A stretch of DNA of 64,000 bases from contig JAGVWC010000009.1 in the NCBI GenBank assembly GCA_018304465.1, forward strand, positions 124,001 through 188,000, written 5' to 3'. Positions 46,242-54,456 of this stretch are shown piece by piece. Both the position numbers and the translations under genes were made by a program. The notes under the pieces are model-generated. The model did no database searches, was not told the DNA's origin, and saw only the letters and a program-made list of their open reading frames with translations. The DNA comes from Candidatus Iainarchaeum sp. GTDB taxonomy: Archaea; Iainarchaeota; Iainarchaeia; Iainarchaeales; JAGVWC01. Numbering within the stretch: position 1 is the stretch's first letter; each line of letters begins with the position of its first letter.

Positions 46242-46292
46242 CAATAAAAAACAAAACTCCCTATTCAACAGCCATTTCCGATAACCGTTAGG

Positions 46293-46300
46293 CTTAAATA
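46293..46300 (+). promoter_or_regulatory. TATA box of the 46322 gene
   Basis: CTTAAATA, centred 26 bases before ATG 46322, just outside the insertion sequence; leaderless layout. Confidence 0.6.
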
Positions 46301-46321
46301 ATTTCAAGCCCTGTTGTTGGC

Positions 46322-47335
46322 ATGCAAAAGAATAATGCCGGTCCGATGCTATTGGGGATTGGCGTTTTGGTTTGCGTTGTGATCGCGGGTTTTTTTCTCA
46401 ATCAAACAGAGCTTAACGTGGATGATTTGTCGTCTTTTTCATTTGAGGTCACGATGGCCAAAATTCTTACCGTGAAGTTTGTTTTGTTCTTGGTGTTTCT
46501 TGGAATGGTCGGAGGAATCACGGGCGGAGCCATCGGAGTGTTGCCAAAGAATGCGATTCATGCGGGAACCCTTATCGGCGGTTTGGTCGGAGCGCTCATT
46601 GCGCACATCGCGTTTGATTTTTCGTTTTTTTTGATTCCCATCGTTGCGATGCTTTGGGGTCTTGCGGCGGGAATCGAAGCCGGTGTTTCCAAACGCGAAG
46701 AATACAAATCGTTTGTTCCGGCGCGAACGGCCATGTCGGTCGCAGGCACGATGGGAACGTTTATCGCCGTAGGTTTGTTGCTGTGGGGAATTGTCGCGCT
46801 TTCCCCGATTCAAAACCAGTTATCCGACCGGTTTATCGGTTCGGTGCTGAACATGGGCCTTGGAAACATGGGACCGGATTCGGAAGTGGATCAGCTAAAA
46901 ACCGCGTTGGCTAAAAACTCGGCCCGGGTTTCGGTTCAGAGTCAAACGATGCTGTTGACTCAAATCATGTCGACGCCGGCGTTTAATGATTTGCGTTCGA
47001 ACCAGGACCAGAAATCCCGCGTGTTCGTGGCCACCATGGAAGGGACATTGGATCAGGTATCGTCTTCGGAATATTTGCAACGCTTTGAGGAAGAATTCGT
47101 GAAAGATGCCCAGAAAATCGAAGTGGAGGTTCCGCAGGTAAAAAGCACGGTCGTGGACCTGTTTAATCAGAATCCTTTTTTCAAAGCCATGATGGATCAT
47201 TTGGCTTTGGTGGTTTCCATCAGTTTGTTGATCTTGTTTTTGACTTTGAATTCCCTGATTATTCGTCCGGTGGGAGCGCTTTCCGGCTGGGTTTTCAACC
47301 AGGCGTTTGAATCCCTAAAAAATGCCCCAAAGTAA
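46322..47335 (+). CDS. Polytopic membrane protein with external helical domain
   Basis: 337 residues. Hydrophobic helices: ~8-27, ~50-72 (Gly-rich, VFLGMVGGITGGAIGV), ~80-95, ~98-118, ~138-160 and a last one at ~296-315. Between the last two lies a ~130-residue polar helical domain (SEVDQLKTALAKNSARVSVQ). No family recognised. The next gene is trkH, 45 bases downstream in the same orientation, so the two could be co-transcribed; a link to potassium transport is only suggested by that. Confidence 0.7.
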   Translation: MQKNNAGPMLLGIGVLVCVVIAGFFLNQTELNVDDLSSFSFEVTMAKILTVKFVLFLVFLGMVGGITGGAIGVLPKNAIHAGTLIGGLVGALIAHIAFDFSFFLIPIVAMLWGLAAGIEAGVSKREEYKSFVPARTAMSVAGTMGTFIAVGLLLWGIVALSPIQNQLSDRFIGSVLNMGLGNMGPDSEVDQLKTALAKNSARVSVQSQTMLLTQIMSTPAFNDLRSNQDQKSRVFVATMEGTLDQVSSSEYLQRFEEEFVKDAQKIEVEVPQVKSTVVDLFNQNPFFKAMMDHLALVVSISLLILFLTLNSLIIRPVGALSGWVFNQAFESLKNAPK

Positions 47336-47380
47336 AAACCCAAAACAATTAAAAACAACAAATTCCTTTTCTTGACTGGT

Positions 47381-48850
47381 ATGGCGTTCCCTTTTTCCGG
47401 TGCGGATTTTAGAATCGTTTTCCGCGATGTTGGAAACTTGTTGCAGGTGTTGGCGTTGGGGTTTTTGTTCCCGGCAGCCATCGGCGTTCTGTTGGAAGAA
47501 CCCGCGTTCAATATCATTTCGTTCGTCTTGGCGGGGGTTGTTTGTTTTACCATCGGACGCGCCTTGTTTGAGTGGGTCAAATCAAGCGGCGAAACCACGT
47601 TGCGGCATGCATTGGTGATCTCCGCGGTGGTTTTCGGTTTGTACACTTTTTTGGCGGCCGTGCCGATCATGTGGGTTTTGCGGGTTTCGTTTTCAAACGC
47701 TTTTTTTGAAGCCATGTCCGCAGTGACCACCACGGGTTTGTCGGTATTGGGAAATCCCGAGATTCTTCCGCAAAGCGTGTTGTTTTGGAGAAGCTTTTTG
47801 GGTTGGATCGGAGGAATCGCCGTTGTTTTGATGGCAATGATTGGTATTTTTTCGACGTATTCGCGTGCCACCCGGTTGCTTAAGACAACGAACCGCGAGG
47901 AGCGGGTGAAATACAATTTTCGTCAGACGTTTGCCAGCATGTGGAAAACGTATCTTTCCTTGACCGCGCTTGGAATCATCCTGCTTTTGCTTTTCGGAAT
48001 GGGTTTGTTTGACGCGGTGAATTATTCAATGAATGCGATTTCGACCACGGGTTTTGACTCGACCTTGGCGGGCGTCGCGGGGTTTGACAGCCGCTGGATC
48101 GAATCGACTTTGATTTTGCTCTCGTTGCTGGGTGCCACGAGTTTTTTCGTGCATTATGCGGTGCTGAACAAGAAAATGCTGGATGGGTACGGCGAGGATA
48201 CCCAGTTCAAAGGAATGCTTTTGCTTGGGATCGCCGGGTCATTGTTGTTGTTTTCGGGTTTGAGTTCGGTTTCGTTTTCGTTTAAGCAAGCCGTGGAGTA
48301 TTCGCTTTTTTCGGCCGGAAGCGCCGTGACCACCGCGGGTTTTTCGGTGGTGCGACCGATTGCTTCGCTTGGAGAGTTTTCAAAACTTGTGTTGATCGGG
48401 CTCATGCTGATCGGAGGAAGCGCGGTTTCGACGGCGGGTGGAATCAAGGTGAACCGGGTGTTGATTTCGCTTCGGTCGTTCTGGGATCGTTTGGTTTTGC
48501 GGATGCGCGGAACACGCAAAGAGGGTTCGGTTCATTTGGATCATCATTTGGTGTCGGAATCCGAAGTCGGCGAGGTCAACCAATTCATTATCTTATATAT
48601 ACTGGTGGCGTTGGCGGGCGCGATTCTCCTCGTTCTTGCCGGAAACACTTTTGACGATTCCTTGTTCGAAGCCGTTTCGGCCCAAGGAAACGTCGGTCTT
48701 TCAAGCGGAATCACCCATGCTGCAATGCCGTTGTTTTCCAAGATCGTTTTGGTGCTTTTGATGTGGATCGGCCGTCTTGAGATTATTCCTTTGTTTGCAG
48801 GGGTCGGCGTATTGGTATGGGCCGCGACAAACCGGAAGGAAAGAAAATGA
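47381..48850 (+). CDS. trkH: TrkH/KtrB-type potassium channel subunit
   Basis: 489 residues; ATG 47381 is preferred over TTG 47372. It forms the potassium-conducting part of Trk systems in the cytoplasmic membrane. Four pore loops are recognisable by their filter sequences: MSAVTTTGLSVLG, ISTTGFDSTL, GSAVTTAGFSVV and AQGNVGLSSG, each with the conserved filter Gly, between paired transmembrane helices. Length and order are normal. No TrkA (NAD-binding regulatory) gene is adjacent; the gene upstream is an unknown membrane protein. The downstream gene overlaps its stop by ATGA. Confidence 0.93.
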   Translation: MAFPFSGADFRIVFRDVGNLLQVLALGFLFPAAIGVLLEEPAFNIISFVLAGVVCFTIGRALFEWVKSSGETTLRHALVISAVVFGLYTFLAAVPIMWVLRVSFSNAFFEAMSAVTTTGLSVLGNPEILPQSVLFWRSFLGWIGGIAVVLMAMIGIFSTYSRATRLLKTTNREERVKYNFRQTFASMWKTYLSLTALGIILLLLFGMGLFDAVNYSMNAISTTGFDSTLAGVAGFDSRWIESTLILLSLLGATSFFVHYAVLNKKMLDGYGEDTQFKGMLLLGIAGSLLLFSGLSSVSFSFKQAVEYSLFSAGSAVTTAGFSVVRPIASLGEFSKLVLIGLMLIGGSAVSTAGGIKVNRVLISLRSFWDRLVLRMRGTRKEGSVHLDHHLVSESEVGEVNQFIILYILVALAGAILLVLAGNTFDDSLFEAVSAQGNVGLSSGITHAAMPLFSKIVLVLLMWIGRLEIIPLFAGVGVLVWAATNRKERK

Positions 48851-49548
48851 AAAAAAAAGGTGGCCGATCAAAGTCCCGTTCCAATAGCCGGAAAAAAACG
48901 GTTTCGTCTTCTGGGCAAAAGCGAAAAAAATTTAGGCAAAAAGCCGTTGTCCGTGCGCTAATTTCTACCCCTGAAATTCAAAAGACCTTGGCGCTTCCAT
49001 CCGGATTCGTTCCGTGGATCAAAAGACTGGAAAACGGTTTGAAAGAAGCCGAGCACAACAACCGGTTTGATTTTTTGCGCCCAATGCCCAAAATAAAGCT
49101 TCATTCGCAAGTGTTTCTTGGCGAAATCGTTTGGGCGACGCACGAAGAATCGATTCGCTTCGGGAATTTTCCGCCTGATCCCAAATTGGTGTATGAAGGG
49201 CGTTCGCTTTCGCGTTTGCCGGTTTCGTTTTCCATGCTTCAAACCCTAAAATCCGATGGATTGGTGTCGGATCAGGACATCAACCGGTTTTTGCTCGGGC
49301 CCGCATCAAAACAAACCGTTGGAGATTATTGCCGGATTCGTTCGGCGTGGTATCGCCACGCGTATGACGAGTTATCCAAAAAAGATTTTTTTGGGGATTT
49401 ACCGATTGATGGACAGCGCGATTTGTTGATTGCCGCGTCGCGAAACGAACAAAGCCTTTTGGAAGTGTTGAGTCAAAACGAAAAATTACCCATCCAGCTG
49501 GATCGCTATGTGTCCAGCATTAAAAATTATTCGCAATGGTTTGATTAA
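48847..49548 (+). CDS. Hypothetical protein with highly basic N-terminus
   Basis: 233 residues from ATG 48847, which overlaps the trkH TGA (ATGA) and has GGAAGGAAAG just before it; a longer frame from 48817 is less likely. Residues 1-35 are almost only Lys, Arg, Ser and Gly. The rest is soluble and helical, with no motif I recognise (VGDYCRIRSAWYRHAYDELS). The operon position suggests co-translation with TrkH, but nothing in the sequence shows a role in transport. Confidence 0.65.
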   Translation: MKKKGGRSKSRSNSRKKTVSSSGQKRKKFRQKAVVRALISTPEIQKTLALPSGFVPWIKRLENGLKEAEHNNRFDFLRPMPKIKLHSQVFLGEIVWATHEESIRFGNFPPDPKLVYEGRSLSRLPVSFSMLQTLKSDGLVSDQDINRFLLGPASKQTVGDYCRIRSAWYRHAYDELSKKDFFGDLPIDGQRDLLIAASRNEQSLLEVLSQNEKLPIQLDRYVSSIKNYSQWFD

Positions 49549-49561
49549 GAGCGGATTTGAA

Positions 49562-50410
49562 ATGACGAAACCGGTTTCACGCAGAGGGTTGTTCAAAAGA
49601 GCCGTCGCGGTCGGAGCGGGATTTTTTTTGGGAAAAAAAGCGTTGAATGCCAAGCAGCCCAAAAAAGAACAGCCGCGCCAACCAGTTCAAACCAAACGCC
49701 GCGAACAGCAAAAAACCGCTCGTCCAACAGCCGCGCGACCGGCCACGCGTCCGGTCAGAAGACCGTCGCGCATTTTGCCAAGACGCGAAATTGAGCGGTT
49801 AATCGACCAACACTCACAATTTGTTCCGGCGGGTTATCCGCGGGAGCTTTTGATTCGACAGATTTTTACCGAAACCAACCGCGGAGACGCCCATGCCTAT
49901 GGAAGCGCGGGAGAAATCGGTTTGATGCAGATCAAGCCGTCTGTTCTGGCGGATTTGCAAAGAGCGAATATGCTTCCCCGGCGCGGAATTACAGCGGAGG
50001 ATTTGTTTGATCCGGCCGTGAACATTCAAGTGGGCACATCGTATATCGGGTGGATTTGGAGATATGTTCGTCCGATGGGAAAGCGGGAGAATTTTACCCA
50101 AGCGACTCCCGATGAGCAGATTGATTTTGTGTTGGGTGCCTATAACCAGGGGATCGGAAGGATTGAACGGAAAGGCATCACGCCTTTGGCTGCCGAATAT
50201 ATTCGTCGCGTGCGGCAAACCACCCGATTACCGCCGTTAGAGGCTCCAACCAACCAATCGGCACCCGCTACGGGATCACGCCCTGCTCCCCAAACGAGGC
50301 CCGCCACGCGACCGGCGCCTTCAAGCGGCCGGTTGGTTCAACCCCGAATTGCGAGTAAAACAGGCGCAAACGCCCCTAGAAAAGGGTTTTTAAAACAAGA
50401 ACGTGCTTAA
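49562..50410 (+). CDS. Tat-exported lytic transglycosylase (SLT domain)
   Basis: 282 residues from ATG 49562. The N-terminus MTKPVSRRGLFKRAVAVGAG is a twin-arginine signal: SRRGLFK followed by a hydrophobic stretch. A Pro/Arg/Gln-rich linker (~35-78) precedes the SLT/goose-lysozyme fold (~80-220). The catalytic Glu is in FTETNRGDAHAYGSAG, followed by EIGLMQIKP, the usual GLMQ motif, and later GAYNQGIGRI (AYNxG motif). These enzymes cleave the glycan strand of peptidoglycan, which archaea lack. A low-complexity Pro/Ala/Arg tail follows. It lies 13 bases after the preceding gene. It is probably of bacterial origin and used outside the cell; target unknown. Confidence 0.88.
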   Translation: MTKPVSRRGLFKRAVAVGAGFFLGKKALNAKQPKKEQPRQPVQTKRREQQKTARPTAARPATRPVRRPSRILPRREIERLIDQHSQFVPAGYPRELLIRQIFTETNRGDAHAYGSAGEIGLMQIKPSVLADLQRANMLPRRGITAEDLFDPAVNIQVGTSYIGWIWRYVRPMGKRENFTQATPDEQIDFVLGAYNQGIGRIERKGITPLAAEYIRRVRQTTRLPPLEAPTNQSAPATGSRPAPQTRPATRPAPSSGRLVQPRIASKTGANAPRKGFLKQERA

Positions 50411-50544
50411 TTTTATTGATTTACGATGGCGCGGGATTTAGTTCATCTCAGTTGAAATGCTGCTTGAAAACGAGAGCGATCCGTCGGTTAAAAGTCTTGG
50501 TTTTAATCCTTTTTCCCCTGAAAAATACCTATCCGATTTTGAAT

Positions 50545-50616
50545 GGCGGCCATGGTGTAATGGTAGCATCGAAGCCTGTGGAGCTTTGGGACCGGGTTCG
50601 ATCCCCGGTGGCGGCC
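50545..50616 (+). tRNA. tRNA-His (anticodon GTG)
   Basis: Anticodon stem GAAGC/GCTTT with loop CTGTGGA and T arm CCGGG/CCCGG with loop TTCGATC. The discriminator is C (50616), and a G at 50545 supplies the extra G-1 that histidine tRNAs need. The acceptor GCGGCCA/TGGCGGC has one G-G mismatch at 3-70. The hisS gene begins 52 bases downstream. Confidence 0.92.
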
Positions 50617-50637
50617 CTTTTGATTCAAACCCAAGAA

Positions 50638-50643
50638 ATATTA
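50638..50643 (+). promoter_or_regulatory. TATA box of hisS
   Basis: ATATTA lies about 29 bases before ATG 50669 and after the end of tRNA-His, so hisS can be transcribed on its own. Confidence 0.5.
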
Positions 50644-50668
50644 ATGGGAAAAAGAACAAGTGATTCAC

Positions 50669-51919
50669 ATGGCTTCGAAATTTCAAACGGTTCGCGGAAT
50701 GCGGGATTTTTTGCCTGCGGATTGCCGGAAAAAAAAACAAGTGGAAGCGGTTTGCCGCGAAGTATTCGCGTCTTTTGGTTTTGAACCGCTTCAAACTCCG
50801 GTAGTGGAGCCGTTCGAATTGCTTTCGGCCAAAGGCAGCGCCGGAGAAGCCATCAAAGACGAAGTGTACTGGTTTAAGGACAAAGGAGACCGAGAAGTGG
50901 GTTTGCGGTTTGATTTGACGGTTCCGCTGGGTCGCGTGGTCGCGTCGAATCCCCAGTTGCCAAAGCCGTTCAAGCGGTATCAAATCGGAACGGTGTACCG
51001 TTATGATCGCCCGCAAGCCAAGCGGTACCGCGAGTTTACGCAGGCGGATGTCGATATTGTCGGAGTGTCGGATGTAACCGCGGAGTTTGAGATTATTGCG
51101 ATCGCGGTTAAAATCATGCAGCGGTTGGAACTGGATTTTTTCATCAAATTGAATTCGCGTCCGGTGCTCGAGCGAATCGCATTGAAATGCAACGTGAAAA
51201 AAGAGCAGATTCCAGATTGTTTTCGTTTGATTGATAAGCAGGACAAGTCGGATTGGAAAACGATTGACGCGGAATTAAAACAAAAAGGAATCGACCCGAA
51301 GATCGCCAAGGTTTTGCAGGAAAATAATCTTGTTGAAATCGAAAAACTGGTGGGACGCGATCCGTCGTTCGAATCGTTGTTGGGTTTGATGGAATTGCTT
51401 TCCGAAAGTGGGTTGGATAAATTTGTCAAGCTTGATTTCGCCTTGGCGCGCGGACTGGATTATTATACCGGAACCGTGTTCGAGGTGTCATCCGAAAACA
51501 CGACGGTTGCGGCGGGCGGGCGATACGACAAACTTGTGGAACAATACGGAGGACCCGCGACTCCGTGCGTTGGAATTTCGTTTGGCGTGGACCGGTTGTT
51601 TGATTTGGTGTCGCAGCGATGGGTGTTGCCAGCCGTTTCCCGAGTGCTGGTCGTGTGTCTTGATTCCAAGCAACAAGGCTATGCGTTCAAAGTGGCGGAA
51701 TCGCTTCGAAAAGCGGGAGTCAACGTGGAATCGGATTTGCTTTTCCGAAACATCGGGAAAAACATTGAGTATGCCGTCAAAAAAGGCATTCCGATGTTGG
51801 CGATTGTGGGAGAAAACGAAGCCAAAGAACAAAAGGTGACTCTCAAAAATTTGGCGAAAAAAACCCAGTTTTTGGTTCCTTTATCCCAAGCGGGGTCGTT
51901 TTTGGCGAATTCCAATTAA
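50669..51919 (+). CDS. hisS: Histidyl-tRNA synthetase
   Basis: 416 residues from ATG 50669; the in-frame GTG 50660 is too close to the TATA box. A class II synthetase that charges tRNA-His. Visible motifs: GMRDFLP at the N-terminus, motif 2 region RYQIGTVYRYDRPQAKRYRE and FTQADVDIVG, histidine-binding motif ALARGLDYYTG, motif 3 region CVGISFGVDRLFD, and a C-terminal anticodon-binding domain (~325-416). Length is normal. It lies directly beside its substrate tRNA gene. Confidence 0.96.
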   Translation: MASKFQTVRGMRDFLPADCRKKKQVEAVCREVFASFGFEPLQTPVVEPFELLSAKGSAGEAIKDEVYWFKDKGDREVGLRFDLTVPLGRVVASNPQLPKPFKRYQIGTVYRYDRPQAKRYREFTQADVDIVGVSDVTAEFEIIAIAVKIMQRLELDFFIKLNSRPVLERIALKCNVKKEQIPDCFRLIDKQDKSDWKTIDAELKQKGIDPKIAKVLQENNLVEIEKLVGRDPSFESLLGLMELLSESGLDKFVKLDFALARGLDYYTGTVFEVSSENTTVAAGGRYDKLVEQYGGPATPCVGISFGVDRLFDLVSQRWVLPAVSRVLVVCLDSKQQGYAFKVAESLRKAGVNVESDLLFRNIGKNIEYAVKKGIPMLAIVGENEAKEQKVTLKNLAKKTQFLVPLSQAGSFLANSN

Positions 51920-51977
51920 AAGCTTTTCTTTGGCCAAATTGGTTGGTAAATGGTTCTTTTCGATTAAAGACTTTTGG

Positions 51978-52051
51978 GCCACAGTAGCACAACCTGGTGG
52001 TGTTCGGCATTGGTAATGCCGAGGTTGGGGGTTCAAATCCCCCCTGTGGCT
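51978..52051 (+). tRNA. tRNA-Thr (anticodon GGT)
   Basis: Acceptor GCCACAG/CTGTGGC is perfect, anticodon stem CGGCA/TGCCG has loop TTGGTAA, and T arm GGGGG/CCCCC has loop TTCAAAT. The discriminator is T and CCA is not encoded. Its 3' end is overlapped, on the other strand, by the last codons of the endonuclease gene 52033-52770. Confidence 0.95.
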
Positions 52052-52770
52052 TTCCATTCAGTAATTTTTTGAATGTTTTTGGGGTTTGAAAATCCGATCA
52101 ATCGCTCCCACCGTGAAAAATTTTTCGCCCCATAAAGAAAGATTCTCCATGTTTCACAAGGGGTGTTCGTCAGATAGTGATTTTGCAATTGGCGCGTGAT
52201 TGAAAAAGTAAATCCGTTCACTTTCAATACTTCGCCAACTTTGTAAATCAATTTTTTACTCTTACTGGTAATGTCCAAGCGGGGATACGGACGCGCTTTT
52301 TTGTTTCGATTAACAAATCGTAGGTACCCATCTGTATCGAAGAGACCTCGCAGGAAATCAAAAATATACGGACTTCCAAAAAGCATTCCCGAAATCTGAA
52401 TATTGTCCTTTCGGCCAATCGGAAAACCGATTGATCGTTTAAACTCGCATAATCCTTTGGACGTGGCATAACACCCAAGACAACTATGACCATTCCGAAT
52501 ATGCAGGTTAAGGTTGTATATTTTTTTGTACAAAGGAACAAGTATATTATCGATATAGTCGCGTTCCTTTTTACTTGAAGCAATTTCGTAAATGTATTTT
52601 GTTCCCCAAATCGATTTTTTAATACTCAGATATCCATCGCCCGTATGAATTCCCATTTCTTCTGCCAACTCGTGTGTCATGAATTCGGGAACAGAAAGTC
52701 CTTTTTCAATATCTGTTCGAGAGAGATTCACGGTAATCGTTTGATTCTGTGAATTTAATATCGGAAACAT
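52033..52770 (-). CDS. LAGLIDADG homing endonuclease overlapping tRNA-Thr
   Basis: 245 residues. Two LAGLIDADG-type motifs: ELAEEMGIHTGDGYL (~34-48) and FDFLRGLFDTDGYLRF (~137-152), with acidic residues at the catalytic positions, so a compact two-motif enzyme. Late aromatic segments (WRIFLYGAKNFSRWERLIGF) are typical of the second half. The final ~6 codons run antisense into the acceptor and T-arm end of tRNA-Thr(GGT). The tRNA has no intron, so the gene is free-standing beside it. The reading frame appears intact. It is more AT-rich than its neighbours, a sign of transfer. Confidence 0.88.
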   Translation of the reverse strand: MFPILNSQNQTITVNLSRTDIEKGLSVPEFMTHELAEEMGIHTGDGYLSIKKSIWGTKYIYEIASSKKERDYIDNILVPLYKKIYNLNLHIRNGHSCLGCYATSKGLCEFKRSIGFPIGRKDNIQISGMLFGSPYIFDFLRGLFDTDGYLRFVNRNKKARPYPRLDITSKSKKLIYKVGEVLKVNGFTFSITRQLQNHYLTNTPCETWRIFLYGAKNFSRWERLIGFSNPKNIQKITEWKATGGI

Positions 52771-52911
52771 GATGAGATAACCCGGTTCCTGCGATTAATC
52801 TTTGCAGGCACTCTTCATTGCCGGTGATTTGACAAGGATATGCTGGAGTATCTGTGTTTTTCGGGACACCAACCTTTTTATTGGAAAAACTCCTTCTATT
52901 AACCGATCTTC

Positions 52912-54441
52912 ATGGTTGTGGGTTTGGGCGCGTTAACCGAAGTCGGAGTGATTTTGGGGTTTGGCCTGATTTTAAGCATTTTTTTCAAGCGCATGGGCCA
53001 GAGTCCCGTGCTTGGATTTATTTTGTCGGGTTTTTTGCTTGGGCCTTTTTTGTTGAATTATATCCAACCGGGAAGCGAATTGCTCTCTGCGTTTGCCGAA
53101 TTGGGTTTGTTCGTTTTGTTGTTTTATCTTGGAATCGAATTGTCGTTTAAGGATTTTATCAAAGCGGGGGTTCCGACGTTGGGACTCGCGTTGGTGGATA
53201 TGCTTTTTTCCGTGATCGGTGGCGTGATTCTGGCTTTAGTACTGGGGTTTTCGTTTTTGTTTTCCGTGATCGTCGGAATGATGTTGTTTTCAACCAGTTC
53301 CGCGATTGTCGGAAAGTTTTTGCTTGATCGGGGAATGATGAAAGAAAAAACCGCGCAATTGGCCATGGCGATTTTGATTTTGCAGGATTTTTTGGGTATT
53401 TTGCTGTTGGTTTTCATTTCGAGTCTGTCGAGTTCGGGTTCCGCGGTTTCTCTCGGTGTCACGGCGGTCGTGTTCGCGGCGGTCGCGTTTTACGCGGTGC
53501 ATCGTTTATCCGGAGTCGCGGAAAAGATTTTTGAAAAATTCGATTTGTCCGCAACGGAAATGACTTTGTACGCGCTTGGGATCGGATTGATCGTCGCGAC
53601 ATTGGGCAGTTTTTTGGGTTTGTCATCCGCATTGGGCGCGTATTTTGCGGGGTTTGCGTTGTCCGAGTTCAAAGCCGGCGAGCACGTCAAAAAAGAATTG
53701 AATTTTTTGCGCGAATTTTTTCTCTTGTTTTTCTTTGTCGCGTTTGGAGCCACGTTGTTTTTCGACGCGGAACTAGGCGCCGTGGTTGTTCCCGAGTTTT
53801 CCCAGTTGATTTTCGTGACCGGGTTTACGGTAGGGCTTACCATTGTCGCGATGATTGCGCACGGGGCTTCTTTGACGATGTTTGGTCCTTTGTTTGGTTT
53901 GACGAATCGGGCGTCAAGCGAAGTCGCGATTTTGTTGGGGCCCTTGGGTGAGTTTGTCATCATCATTGCCCTTGCGGCAATTCCGTTGTTGAGTAAAAGC
54001 GAAGCGACGTTGCTCTCACCCATCGCGTTTTTGCTGATTTTGTTGACGTTGTTCTTGTTCCAACCGGTATACAGACGTTTGGATTGGCATGATCGTCTCA
54101 CGACCCGAATTCCCGCGTTTGCGCCGCGACCTTTGGTGGAAGAACCTGTCAAACAGTATTCGGATGAAGGTCGAGATGCCTTGCATTCATTTGGAATCAA
54201 TTTGTTGATTATTATTTTGCTGGCTTGGATTACGATCCAGTTGTATTCCGCGGTTCCTGAGTTAGGGATTCCGATTCCGTACGGCCGCTTGATTTCAACC
54301 GTGATTTTATTCGCTTTTTTCGCGGTGGTTCCTTTTTTTAGGGTGATTCGCGCCAGTCGCAAGTTGTTTCATTATTCGATGAACCGACAAGATCCAAAAT
54401 CCCCGGAAAGGCCTCGAAACAATAGTTTTTTAAGCCGTTAA
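52912..54441 (+). CDS. CPA2-family cation/proton antiporter (KefB/NapA-like)
   Basis: 509 residues with about 12 transmembrane helices over residues ~5-380 and two more at ~425-480. The start (LILSIFFKRMGQSPVLGFILSG) and LFLLFYLGIELSF-like segment (residues ~65-80) are typical of the Na+/H+ or K+/H+ exchanger domain. The helix with GLSSALGAYFAGFALSE matches the conserved ion-binding core of the family. It lacks the TrkA-N/NAD-binding domain of true KefB/KefC, so a simple proton-coupled exchanger is more likely. Ion specificity cannot be read. The next gene, an SPFH protein, follows by 15 bases but has its own TATA box. Confidence 0.88.
   Translation: MVVGLGALTEVGVILGFGLILSIFFKRMGQSPVLGFILSGFLLGPFLLNYIQPGSELLSAFAELGLFVLLFYLGIELSFKDFIKAGVPTLGLALVDMLFSVIGGVILALVLGFSFLFSVIVGMMLFSTSSAIVGKFLLDRGMMKEKTAQLAMAILILQDFLGILLLVFISSLSSSGSAVSLGVTAVVFAAVAFYAVHRLSGVAEKIFEKFDLSATEMTLYALGIGLIVATLGSFLGLSSALGAYFAGFALSEFKAGEHVKKELNFLREFFLLFFFVAFGATLFFDAELGAVVVPEFSQLIFVTGFTVGLTIVAMIAHGASLTMFGPLFGLTNRASSEVAILLGPLGEFVIIIALAAIPLLSKSEATLLSPIAFLLILLTLFLFQPVYRRLDWHDRLTTRIPAFAPRPLVEEPVKQYSDEGRDALHSFGINLLIIILLAWITIQLYSAVPELGIPIPYGRLISTVILFAFFAVVPFFRVIRASRKLFHYSMNRQDPKSPERPRNNSFLSR
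54426..54432 (+). promoter_or_regulatory. TATA box of the SPFH gene pair
   Basis: TTTTTTA lies ~28 bases before ATG 54457, inside the last codons of the antiporter gene; leaderless layout. Confidence 0.45.
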
Positions 54442-54456
54442 TGGTGTTTCTTCGGT

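Larger units (their letters stand above)
45311..46270. mobile_element. IS5-like insertion sequence, apparently complete
   Basis: An intact transposase gene is bounded by TGTTGAATAG at 45311-45320 and its inverse CTATTCAACA at 46261-46270. Outside these, GGCTGTT occurs at 45299-45305 and, inverted, at 46268-46274, so the true ends could lie a few bases further out. No clear target duplication is seen. The element separates the 253-residue gene from the promoter of the 46322 gene. Confidence 0.75.

Noticed and set aside
50416-50784. Plus-strand ORFs across tRNA-His and the start of hisS
   Set aside because: They read through the tRNA gene and run out of frame with hisS; they have no coding features of their own.
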